A stretch of DNA of 64,000 nt from Myxococcales bacterium (GTDB lineage Bacteria; Myxococcota_A; Polyangia; Haliangiales; Haliangiaceae). Positions 1-11,414 of this stretch are shown here, in pieces. Every line of letters begins with the position of its first letter. Position 1 is the stretch's first letter. Both the position numbers and the translations under genes were made by a program. The notes under the pieces are model-generated. The model was not told where the DNA came from, made no database searches, and was given only the letters and a program-made list of their open reading frames with translations. The DNA lies in the NCBI GenBank assembly GCA_016794525.1, contig JAEUJY010000141.1:213154-277153 (forward strand), in the 5' to 3' direction.

Positions 1-217
1 GCGCGCCCGGCGCGTGCTCGGCGCGCACCCGGTGCGGCGGCAGGCCGGTCACCGCGATCACGCCGTCGGCGGCGAGCACCCGCGCGCCCGGCACCCACAG
101 CGCCAGCGCCCGCCGCCGCGCCTCCGCGACGCCGAGCGCGGCGACGTCGAACGCACAGCCGCACGCGATCACGCTGCCGCGGTGGGCGACGCGCCGCGGC
201 CGCACCGGCGCGCTCAC
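1..217 (-). CDS. Partial CDS, next gene of the MoxR/propeller operon
   Basis: Only the first 72 residues are inside the window; the gene runs off the left edge. The GTG start at 217 overlaps the TGA stop of the preceding propeller gene in a GTGA arrangement, the same coupling used one gene earlier, so it belongs to the operon. The visible part is rich in Ala, Arg and Val and contains short strand-like stretches (SVIACGCAFDVAAL, ARVLAADGVIAVTG). I recognise no catalytic motif. From the operon type, a further beta-propeller (bpX) or vWA subunit is expected here. That is inference from context, not from the sequence itself. Confidence 0.6.
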   Translation of the reverse strand, partial: MSAPVRPRRVAHRGSVIACGCAFDVAALGVAEARRRALALWVPGARVLAADGVIAVTGLPPHRVRAEHAPGA

Positions 218-1971
218 GCCGGGCTCCGCGCGCCCGGCACCAGGCGCAGCAGCACGTCGTCGTTGGACGTGTGGCGGACGACGATCTCGCCGCTCGCGGT
301 CAGCACCGCGAGGTACGGCACCAGCGGCGCGGTCGCGACGTCGACGATCGCGGCCGCGGTCGCCGGCAGCGCGACCTGCCGCTCGGCGTCCTGCCACGCG
401 AGGTGGCGGTCGTCGAGCTGGACCAGCGCGCGGCCCCCGGCGACGCCGACCAGCGCGCCGGCGAGCTCGAGGTGGCGTGGGTTGCGGCCGTCGGCCAGCA
501 GCGTGCATCGGCCGTGGGTGGCGGTCGCGATCGGCCCCCACACGCCGACCGCGTCGACGTCGTGACCGAACGTCGGCGCGTGGGTCGGCTCGTCGGCGGT
601 GGCGATCCGCCGGGCGCCGTCGCGATCGGCCAGCCACACGTCGATGCCCTCGTCGGGCTTGGCGATCCACACCACCTGCCGGCCGTGGATCACCGCGCCC
701 ATCAACCCGCCGGCCATGACGTGCAGCCGCCGCGCCGAGGTCTGGTACGCGCGCTGCGTGCCGGGAAAGGTGTCGACGATCAGCAGCGCGTCGTCGAGCT
801 CGAACACCAGCGCGCGGCCGACGCCGCCGAGGTCGACCAGCCCGCACGCGCCGACGCGCGTCGGGCCGGCGGCCCGCAGCCGCACCTCCGGCGGCAGCCG
901 CACCTGCACGCGGGCGTTGCCGGTCGGCGTCGCCACCTCGACCACGTCGCGCGCGTCGGTGGGCGCGATCACCGCCAGCACCGTGCGCTGCTCGGCGCCC
1001 AGCGCGACCAGCGGCGCCGCGGTGGTCGGGATCCACGGCCGCGCCCGGCCGATCACGTCGCGCGGCGAGTTGGGCACCGGCCAGCACTCGACGCGGCCGC
1101 CGGCGAGCGTCACCAGCAGCCGGCGACCGCCGGCGCCGAACTGGATCGCCGTCGCGCGGCCCGCGGTCGACGCGGTGCGCCGGCCGGCCGCGCCTGGCAC
1201 CGGCGCGCGCAGCAGCCGCGCGCACGCGTCGTCGTCGGGCAGCGCCAGTCGCAGCCGCCGCGCCGGCCCGCGGTGCGCGACGACGACGTCGAGCGCGCGC
1301 ACGTCCGGCTCGAGCACGTCGACGATCTCGATCGTGCGCGCCCCGGCGGCCCGCGCCGCCGCCAGCTCGGCCGCGCCGCCGATCCACCACGCCTCGCAGC
1401 CGCGCTCGGCGGCCAGCGCCGCCGCCCACGCCGCCGGATCGCCGTCGTCGCAGCGGGTGGTGCGCGCCGCCAGCAGCCGGGTCACGGCGTCGACGTCGAC
1501 GCCGACGGTCAGCGACCGCGTCGGATCCTCGAGCACGCCCCACGCGAAGTCGGCGCCGGCGACGCGCGCGCGCCGGGCCAGCACCACCAGCAGCGCCAGC
1601 TGCGCCAGCCGCGGCGCGCCGAGCTGCCCGGGGCCGGCCGAGACGATCGCCACCGCCCGCTGCGCGCCGTGGTGGCTGCGCCGCGCCAGCTCGTGGAACA
1701 GGTGCTCGCCGGCCGCGGCCCGCCGGATGAACTCGTCGGGGAAGTGCTCGGCCAGCGCCCACTCGCTCGCGACCAGGCGCTCGTACGAGCCGCGCCGCGC
1801 CAGCCCGGTGAAGCCGTCGGGCTCGCCGGCCCGCAGGCTGCGCCGCTCGGCCATCGGCCCCACCACCAGCGCCAGCCGGCCGACCCACGGCGCCAGCGCC
1901 AGCGCCAGGTCGGGCGGCAGCGCCGCCAGCTCGTCGGCCCACGCCGCGAGCGCCGCCGGCAGCGCGATCAC
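214..1971 (-). CDS. Beta-propeller-like subunit of a MoxR ternary system
   Basis: 585 aa. I chose the GTG at 1971 because it overlaps the upstream TGA (GTGA); an in-frame extension to 2385 would only duplicate the region coded by the upstream gene in another frame. Residues 1 to about 280 look alpha/beta. Residues from about 290 to the end are a run of short hydrophobic strands and turns (IQFGAGGRRLLVTLAGG, ALVQLDDRHLAWQD, YLAVLTASGEIVVRH) typical of a degenerate beta-propeller. No enzyme motif is visible. With the MoxR ATPase and a small partner upstream it fits the MoxR-vWA-beta-propeller ternary systems, where propeller subunits are thought to act as substrate recognition parts. The assignment rests on architecture and neighbourhood. 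Confidence 0.6.
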   Translation of the reverse strand: MIALPAALAAWADELAALPPDLALALAPWVGRLALVVGPMAERRSLRAGEPDGFTGLARRGSYERLVASEWALAEHFPDEFIRRAAAGEHLFHELARRSHHGAQRAVAIVSAGPGQLGAPRLAQLALLVVLARRARVAGADFAWGVLEDPTRSLTVGVDVDAVTRLLAARTTRCDDGDPAAWAAALAAERGCEAWWIGGAAELAAARAAGARTIEIVDVLEPDVRALDVVVAHRGPARRLRLALPDDDACARLLRAPVPGAAGRRTASTAGRATAIQFGAGGRRLLVTLAGGRVECWPVPNSPRDVIGRARPWIPTTAAPLVALGAEQRTVLAVIAPTDARDVVEVATPTGNARVQVRLPPEVRLRAAGPTRVGACGLVDLGGVGRALVFELDDALLIVDTFPGTQRAYQTSARRLHVMAGGLMGAVIHGRQVVWIAKPDEGIDVWLADRDGARRIATADEPTHAPTFGHDVDAVGVWGPIATATHGRCTLLADGRNPRHLELAGALVGVAGGRALVQLDDRHLAWQDAERQVALPATAAAIVDVATAPLVPYLAVLTASGEIVVRHTSNDDVLLRLVPGARSPA

Positions 1972-2414
1972 GCGGCCTCCAGCCACGCCGCCAGCCGCGC
2001 GCGCTCGATCGGCCGCGCCGCGCCGCACGGGATGATCACCAGCGGCGACGGCACGAGCGCCACCGGCCACGCCACGTGCGCGCCGCGCCGGCCCAGCCAC
2101 GCCGCGACCGCCCGCGCGACCACCGGCGCCGCCACCGTCGGCGCCAGCGTCGTCGGCACCAGCAGCTCGGGCGCGGCGTCGTCGCGGCCGACGTAGACCA
2201 CGCCGTCGACCCACGGCAGCGCGGCGGCGTCGCCCACGACCACCAGCGCGTCGGGGCCGGCCACCGCCGCGAGCGGCGCCAGCGCCTCGTCGGTGAGCGC
2301 CGCGACGCGCCGCCCCAGCGCGCGCGCCGCCGCGCCGGTCGCCACCACCGCGCGCGGCGTCAGCGGGACGGCGCGCGCCGTCCACGCGAGCGCGATCGCC
2401 GCGTCAGTCGCCAC
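1968..2414 (-). CDS. Small coupled partner of MoxR (bpX-type candidate)
   Basis: 148 aa, starting with ATG at 2414, 11 bases inside the end of the MoxR gene, and ending in a TGA that overlaps the next gene's GTG. The sequence is Ala-rich with alternating hydrophobic strands (ALVVVGDAAALPWVDGVVYVG) and a Pro/Cys stretch near the end (VIIPCGAARPIERARL). No signal peptide, membrane helix or catalytic motif is visible. The position directly after MoxR and before the propeller matches the short bpX-type accessory components reported for MoxR ternary systems. Assignment to any bpX subfamily is inference. Confidence 0.6.
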   Translation of the reverse strand: MATDAAIALAWTARAVPLTPRAVVATGAAARALGRRVAALTDEALAPLAAVAGPDALVVVGDAAALPWVDGVVYVGRDDAAPELLVPTTLAPTVAAPVVARAVAAWLGRRGAHVAWPVALVPSPLVIIPCGAARPIERARLAAWLEAA

Positions 2415-3537
2415 GCGCCTGCGCCAGCGCGGCGACGATCGCGGCCCGCGCGTCGGCCAGCGCCGGCGGCCGCGCGTCGGTCGCGAAGCCGGCGTCGATC
2501 TCGCGCACGACGCTCTCGAGCTGTAGCGCGCGGGTCGCGCCGTCGACCGGTCCGGCGAGCAGCGCCTGCGCCGTCGCCACCAGCCGCGCCGCGCGCGCCG
2601 GCGCCGCCATCGACGCCTCGGCCGCCGCCGCCGCCAGCCCGTCGCTGGCGCTGGCCGCCAGCAGCTCGCGCAGCACCTCGCGGGCCTGGGCCTGGGCCTC
2701 GGCGGTCGGCACCGCGTAGACGATCGGCCACAGGTCGGCGGTGGTCGCCGCGGCCCGCCCGTCGAGCGCCGCCGCCGCCGCCACCAGCCGCTGCAGCTTG
2801 ACGACGCGGCGATCGCTGAGCGCCACGCCGGCGCCGCGCAGCGCGCGGATCGCCGCGGCCAGCGCCGGCCGCGCCGCGGTGAGGTCGGCGGCGCGCGCCG
2901 TCGCCGCCAGCTCGTCGATCGCCGCGAGGCTCGCGCCGGCGGTCACGGCCCCGCCCTCGACCTGCCAGCCGCCCTCGAGCAGCTCCTCGAGCTGGGCGTC
3001 GGCCACCGGCGCGACGAAGCAGCGCAGGAGGAAGCGATCGGCGAACGCCGCCAGCGCCTCGTCGTCGGGCAGCTGGTTGGCCGCGCCGACGCACACCCGC
3101 AGCGGCACCGCCAGCGCGGTCGCGCCGCGGCGGAACGTGCGCTCGTTGAGCAGCGACAGGAGCGTGTTCAGGATCGCCGTCGACCCCAGGAACACCTCGT
3201 CGAGGAACGCCACCTCGGCCTCGGGCAGCATGCCCGCGGTCTGGGTCTCGACGACGCCGTCCTTGAGCCGCCGCAGATCGATCGGTCCCACCAGCTCGCT
3301 CGGCTCGGTGAACCGCCCCAGCAGGTACTCGAAGTACCGCCCGCCCAGCGCCTTGGCCACCTGGCGCACCGCCTGGCTCTTGGCGGTGCCCGGCGGGCCC
3401 AGCACCAGCAGGTGCTCGCCCGCCACCGCCGCCAGCGCGACGAGATCGACCAACACCTGGCGGTCGACCAGCCCGCGGGCCGCCTGATCCAGCGCGACCC
3501 GCACCGATCGCGCCGACGTCACGACATCACGCTTCAC
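2404..3537 (-). CDS. MoxR-family AAA+ ATPase
   Basis: 377 aa, GTG start. The Walker A motif GPPGTAKS lies near residues 47-54, Walker B is AEVAFLDEVF, followed by the typical MoxR stretch ILNTLLSLLNERTFRRG, and a sensor region contains AANQLPDDEALAAFADRF. MoxR ATPases use ATP to remodel or activate partners, most often vWA-domain proteins, and act in the cytoplasm. The alpha-helical C-terminal lid ends in an Ala-rich stretch. Three coupled genes follow on the same strand, so this ATPase is the probable motor of a MoxR/propeller ternary system. No promoter is obvious in the 49 bases separating it from the small gene upstream. Confidence 0.9.
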   Translation of the reverse strand: MKRDVVTSARSVRVALDQAARGLVDRQVLVDLVALAAVAGEHLLVLGPPGTAKSQAVRQVAKALGGRYFEYLLGRFTEPSELVGPIDLRRLKDGVVETQTAGMLPEAEVAFLDEVFLGSTAILNTLLSLLNERTFRRGATALAVPLRVCVGAANQLPDDEALAAFADRFLLRCFVAPVADAQLEELLEGGWQVEGGAVTAGASLAAIDELAATARAADLTAARPALAAAIRALRGAGVALSDRRVVKLQRLVAAAAALDGRAAATTADLWPIVYAVPTAEAQAQAREVLRELLAASASDGLAAAAAEASMAAPARAARLVATAQALLAGPVDGATRALQLESVVREIDAGFATDARPPALADARAAIVAALAQARGD

Positions 3538-3586
3538 CGCCCCAGCCTACGGCACCCACGCCACCCCCAGCAATCGAGCTAGGCGT

Positions 3587-3727
3587 TCACGCTTGCGCCA
3601 TCGCGCGCGCCAGCGTCGTCACCACCGCGGCGTCGATCACCTCGCGCGAGCAACCCTGCCGTTCCAGCCGGCGCTGGAGCGACTCGACGATCGACCACAG
3701 GCTGAGGGGGGCGTTGCGCTTCTTCAT
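3587..3727 (-). CDS. 46-aa small protein
   Basis: The ATG at 3727 is preceded by a near-ideal Shine-Dalgarno sequence (TAGGAGACACC directly before the ATG), which fixes the start; upstream in-frame ATGs have none. The product is basic at its N-terminus (MKKRNAPLSLW), then an amphipathic helical stretch (SIVESLQRRLERQGCSREV) and a short Ala-rich tail. No signal peptide or metal motif. It lies between the MoxR operon and a divergently transcribed membrane kinase. I do not recognise a family; a small regulator or kinase partner is possible but unsupported. Confidence 0.55.
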   Translation of the reverse strand: MKKRNAPLSLWSIVESLQRRLERQGCSREVIDAAVVTTLARAMAQA

Positions 3728-3903
3728 GGTGTCTCCTACGTGTGACGGCCGCGGATGATCTGGGAACCAGCCTCGACCAACCGCTATTCCGTGAGACACG
3801 CGACGCGGCGCGGGGTTGCATCCGGAGTCGGCCGGCGCGCGGCCGGTATCGCGGCTCACACCCGGGCTGGATCGCGACCCGCCATCGGTGCGATCCTGCG
3901 GGT

Positions 3904-7205
<3,302 letters not shown>

Positions 7206-7459
7206 GCCGTCTCTCGGTTCGGCCACCGACACGTGGCCATGGTAACGCAGGTCCGGCACGCCATGGCCCTCCCGGGATTGCAGCCGACGTGCCGAGCCGC
7301 CGCCCTCCGAGGATCGACGAGTTGCGCCGGCGATCGTGTCGTTCTCGCGTACGCAAGATCGGCGTAGTGCGCGGAGTCGGCGCGACCGCGGCGGCGCTGC
7401 CGGCGCGCCGGTGGCGCTGGCCGGCCTGGCACGCGCCGTGAAACACTGGGCGCGGGACC

Positions 7460-10400
7460 GTGGCCTGGACTCCGCCCGCGCAGTTCGACGAGTACCGCCT
7501 CGATCGCCGCCTCGGCGAGGGCGGCATGGGGCAGGTGTGGGTCGCGCACGACACCGCCCTCGATCGCACCGTCGCGATCAAGTTCATCGCCACCGACCTC
7601 GATCGCGACCCGCGGGCCCGCGAGCGGTTCACGATCGAGGCCCGGGCCGCCGCGCGGCTGCAGCACGCCAACGTCGTGACGATCTACCGGACCGGCGAGT
7701 ACGACGGCCGCCCGTACATCGTCTCGGAGCTGATCGACGGCACGCCGCTGTCGCGGGTCGACCGGCCGATGCCGTGGGCGCGAGCGCTGGCGATCGGCCT
7801 CGGCCTCGCGCGCGGGCTGGCCGCGGCGCACAAGAAGGGCGTCCTGCACCGCGACCTCAAGCCGGCCAACGCGGTGATCGCCAGCGACGGCACGGTCAAG
7901 CTCCTCGACTTCGGCCTCGCCAAGCTGATCGCCGGCGGGCCGATGCCGCCGCCGCCGCCGGCGACCTTCGCGCTGGGGTCGAGCACCGCGCTGCAGACGC
8001 CGCCGGTCCCGCTCGACGCCGACGCCACCCAGCCGCTCGGGCAGATCGCGCCGCTCGCCGCCGCCAGCACTCCTGGCGGTGCGCCGATCACCCAGGCCGG
8101 CGCGATCATGGGCACGCCGCACTACATGGCGCCCGAGGTCTGGCGCGGCGCGGGCGCCACCGTCGCCGCCGACGTCTACGGCCTGGGCGCGATCCTCTAC
8201 GAGCTGACCACTGGCCAGCCGCCCCACGCCAGCGTCGCGGCGATGGAGCTGCCGGCGGTGATCGCCACCGCCGACGCGGCGCCGCTGGCGACCGTGGCGC
8301 CCGGCGTCGACCCGCGCTTCGCCGCGGTGGTCGATCGCTGCCTGGCCCGCGACCCCGCGGCGCGGCCCGCCACCGCCGACGAGCTGATCGCCGCGCTCGA
8401 GGCGATCCACGGCACCGCCGGCCCGATCGTCGGCAACCCGTACCGCGGCCTGCACCGCTTCGAGGCCGAGCACCGCGCGGTGTTCTGCGGCCGCGCCGCC
8501 GAGATCGGCGCGGTGGTCGAGCGCCTGCGCGCCGCGCCGCTGGTGGTGGTCGCTGGCGACTCCGGCGTCGGCAAGTCGTCCTTGTGCCGCGCCGGCGTGC
8601 TGCCGCTGGCGCTCGACGGCGGCTTCGGCGACGGCCGGGTGTGGACCGCGGCGCGGATCGTCCCCGGCCAGCGGCCGATGGTCGCGCTGCGGGCCGCGCT
8701 CGACGTGCCGGCGCTGGCGTCGCCCGACTCGACCGCGGTGCTCGGCGGCGACGCCGCGCGCTCGGGACACGAGCAGCTGCTGCGGCAGATCACCACGGCG
8801 CGCAAGCACCGCGGCCTGGTGCTGCTGGTCGATCAGCTCGAGGAGCTGATCACGCTGGCCGACGCCGACGAGCGCGACGCCGCGGTGCGGCTCCTGGCCG
8901 AGCTGGCCGCCGGCGTGCCCGGCGTGCGCGTACTGGCCACCGCCCGCTGCGACTTCCTGACCCGGCTGTCGGGCCTGCCCGAGCTGGGCCCGGCGATCGT
9001 CCGCGGCCTGTACCTCCTGCAGCCGATGACCGAGGGCGGCCTGCGCGCCGCGGTGCTCGAGCCGGCCCGCGCCACCGGCGTCGCCTTCGATCCGCCCGAG
9101 CTCGTCGATCAGCTGGTGCGCGACGCCCGCGGCGACGGCGCGCTGCCGCTGCTGCAGTTCACGCTCGCCGAGCTGTGGGACGCGCGCGATCGCGAGCGCA
9201 ACGCGATCACCGCCGCGGTGGTCGCGCAGATCGGCGGCATCCGCGGCGCGCTGACCCGCCACGCCGATCGGGTGATCGCCGGGCTGGTGCCGGCGCAGCG
9301 CGAGCAGGCGCGCGCGGTGCTGCTGCGGCTGGTGTCGGCGCAGCGCACCCGGGCCCGCTGCACCGCCGCCGAGCTGACCCGCGGCGACGCCGACGCGCGG
9401 ATCGCCCTCGACGCGCTGGTCGCCGGCCGGCTGGTCGTGACCCACGCCGACGGCGGCGAGGGCGTCGACGCCGGCGGCGACGGCGACGGCGTCCACGAGG
9501 TCGCCCACGAGGCGCTGCTCGGCGAGTGGACGACGCTGCGGGCCTGGCTCGACGAGCGCGCCGACGTCCGGGTCGCCCACGAGCGGCTGGCCGCCGCCGC
9601 CGCCGAGTGGCAACGCCTCGGCCGGCCTCGCGACGGCCTGCTCGCCGACGCCGCGCTGGCCGAGATCGCGATCGTCCCCGACGGCGAGCTCACCGCCGAC
9701 GAGCGCGCGCTGGTGGCCGGCTCGCGCCGCGAGCAGACCCGCCGGCGCTGGCGGCCGCGGCTGGCGATCGCCGCGCTGGCGCTGGCGGCGCTGGTCGGCT
9801 ACCTGGCGTTCCACGAGCTCGCGCGCCGCGATCGCGCGCGCCGCGTGGCCCGCTACCTCGACGCCGGCGCCGCCGAGCTCGACCGGGCCCGGGCCGGCGA
9901 CGCCGAGGTCGCGACCGCGCGCGCCCGGGCCTTCGCCACCTTCGACGCCGGCGATCGCGAGGGCGGCGAGGCCGCGTGGGCCGAGGCCCAGGCCGCCGCC
10001 GAGCGCACGCTGGCCGCGTACCGCGCCGCCGGCCGCGCGTTCGAGGCCGCCGTCACCGTCGACAACCACGCCGCCCGCGCCCGCGCGCTGCTGGCCGACG
10101 CGCTGTACGCCCGGGCGCTGGCCGCCGAGCGCGACCGCAAGGACGACGAGCGCGACGAGGCGCTGGCCCGGCTCAAGCTCTACGACGACGGCCACCGCCT
10201 CGCCGCGTGGGACGCGCCGGCCACCGTCGCGCTGACGACGACGCCCGCGGGCGCCGCGGTCCGGGTCGCCCGGGTCGAGCCGCGCGCCGGTCGCGCCGAG
10301 CTGGGGCCGTGGCGCGACCTCGGCGCGACGCCGCTGGCCGCGCTCACCCTGCCCCGCGGCTCCTACGTCTTCGAGCTGGCGCTCGCCGGCCACGCGCCGA

Positions 10401-11287
10401 CCCGCTACCCGCTCCTCCTCGAGCGCGGCGAGGCGTTCACCGCCGACGTGCCGCTGGTGCCCGCCGCGCAGGTGCCGGCCGGGATGATCTACGTCCCGCC
10501 CGGCCGGTTCATGATCGGCAGCACCGCGCCCGACGCGCAGCGGCGCGGGTACCTCAAGGCGTCGCCGCTGCACGCCACCCGCACCGCCGGCTACCTGGCC
10601 GCCACCACCGAGGTGACGATCGGCCAGTGGGCGGCGTTCCTCCGCGCGCTGCCCGCCGAGCAGCGCGCGCCACGCACGCCGTCGATCGTCGGCCGGAGCG
10701 GCGCGCTGACCTGGCGCTTGGCCGCCGACGGCGGGCTCGCCATCGAGCTCGAGCCGTCGACGCAGCGTTACCAGGTCGACCTCGACGGCGAGCTCCGCTA
10801 CCCGACGCGCGCCGCGCGCCAGGCCCACCGGGTCCGCGAGCTGCCGGTGTCCGGCATCACCGCTGACGACGCCGAGGCCTACGCGCGGTGGCTCGCGACC
10901 ACCGGTCAGGTCGCGAACGCGCGGCTGTGCACCGAGCGCGAGTGGGAGCGGCTCGCGCGCGGCGCCGACGACCGCCCGTACCCGGTCGGGACCGCGCTCA
11001 CCCTCGCCGACGGCAACCTCGGCCTCGAGGGCACCGACTTCGCCGGCTACGGCCCGGATCAGGTCGGGACACACCCGGCGGGCGCCAGCGTCTACGGCGC
11101 GCAGGACCTGAGCGGCAACGTGTGGGAGATCGTCGCCTCGTCGTCCGCCGGTGCGCGCCACGCGGTCCGCGGCGGCAGCTACGCGCTGGACGGCCAACCC
11201 GCCGACGTCAGCTTCCGGGACCCGATCGACGCCGCCGCGCGCGACCTGACCATGGGCACCCGGATCTGCGCGGGCCTGGCCCCCTGA
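7460..11287 (+). CDS. Ser/Thr kinase-STAND NTPase-FGE-like fusion
   Basis: 1275 aa from a GTG at 7460. The kinase domain (about 10-325) has GEGGMGQVW, the lysine in VAIKF, HRDLKPAN (about 130), DFG (about 150) and YMAPEV, with a Pro/Ala-rich insert before the activation segment end. A STAND/AAA-like NTPase follows after NPYRGLHRFEAEH, with Walker A GDSGVGKSS near residue 369 and a Walker B-like LVLLVDQLEEL. A single membrane helix lies near 765-785. The last 270 residues are a formylglycine-generating-enzyme (sulfatase-modifying factor) fold starting at AGMIYVPPGRFMIGS and ending in WEIVASSSAGARHAVRGGS. The FGE-like domain would be outside the membrane and probably binds a ligand rather than oxidising cysteine; this is inference. 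Confidence 0.9.
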   Translation: MAWTPPAQFDEYRLDRRLGEGGMGQVWVAHDTALDRTVAIKFIATDLDRDPRARERFTIEARAAARLQHANVVTIYRTGEYDGRPYIVSELIDGTPLSRVDRPMPWARALAIGLGLARGLAAAHKKGVLHRDLKPANAVIASDGTVKLLDFGLAKLIAGGPMPPPPPATFALGSSTALQTPPVPLDADATQPLGQIAPLAAASTPGGAPITQAGAIMGTPHYMAPEVWRGAGATVAADVYGLGAILYELTTGQPPHASVAAMELPAVIATADAAPLATVAPGVDPRFAAVVDRCLARDPAARPATADELIAALEAIHGTAGPIVGNPYRGLHRFEAEHRAVFCGRAAEIGAVVERLRAAPLVVVAGDSGVGKSSLCRAGVLPLALDGGFGDGRVWTAARIVPGQRPMVALRAALDVPALASPDSTAVLGGDAARSGHEQLLRQITTARKHRGLVLLVDQLEELITLADADERDAAVRLLAELAAGVPGVRVLATARCDFLTRLSGLPELGPAIVRGLYLLQPMTEGGLRAAVLEPARATGVAFDPPELVDQLVRDARGDGALPLLQFTLAELWDARDRERNAITAAVVAQIGGIRGALTRHADRVIAGLVPAQREQARAVLLRLVSAQRTRARCTAAELTRGDADARIALDALVAGRLVVTHADGGEGVDAGGDGDGVHEVAHEALLGEWTTLRAWLDERADVRVAHERLAAAAAEWQRLGRPRDGLLADAALAEIAIVPDGELTADERALVAGSRREQTRRRWRPRLAIAALALAALVGYLAFHELARRDRARRVARYLDAGAAELDRARAGDAEVATARARAFATFDAGDREGGEAAWAEAQAAAERTLAAYRAAGRAFEAAVTVDNHAARARALLADALYARALAAERDRKDDERDEALARLKLYDDGHRLAAWDAPATVALTTTPAGAAVRVARVEPRAGRAELGPWRDLGATPLAALTLPRGSYVFELALAGHAPTRYPLLLERGEAFTADVPLVPAAQVPAGMIYVPPGRFMIGSTAPDAQRRGYLKASPLHATRTAGYLAATTEVTIGQWAAFLRALPAEQRAPRTPSIVGRSGALTWRLAADGGLAIELEPSTQRYQVDLDGELRYPTRAARQAHRVRELPVSGITADDAEAYARWLATTGQVANARLCTEREWERLARGADDRPYPVGTALTLADGNLGLEGTDFAGYGPDQVGTHPAGASVYGAQDLSGNVWEIVASSSAGARHAVRGGSYALDGQPADVSFRDPIDAAARDLTMGTRICAGLAP

Positions 11288-11414
11288 CCGAGCGCCACGC
11301 AGGAACGACTACGCCACTGTTGCGTAGTCGCGCGAGCCTGGCACAGCGCGCGCTCCGCAAGTCGGCGGCCTCACGTTGCGCGGGGCCGGCACACGGCTCG
11401 CAGAGGCCCTCGCC

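Noticed and set aside
7427..7443. Sigma-54 promoter at TGGCAC upstream of the kinase-FGE gene
   Set aside because: The -24 part is present but the GC of the -12 element is missing (GTGA instead of TTGC), here and at 60874.
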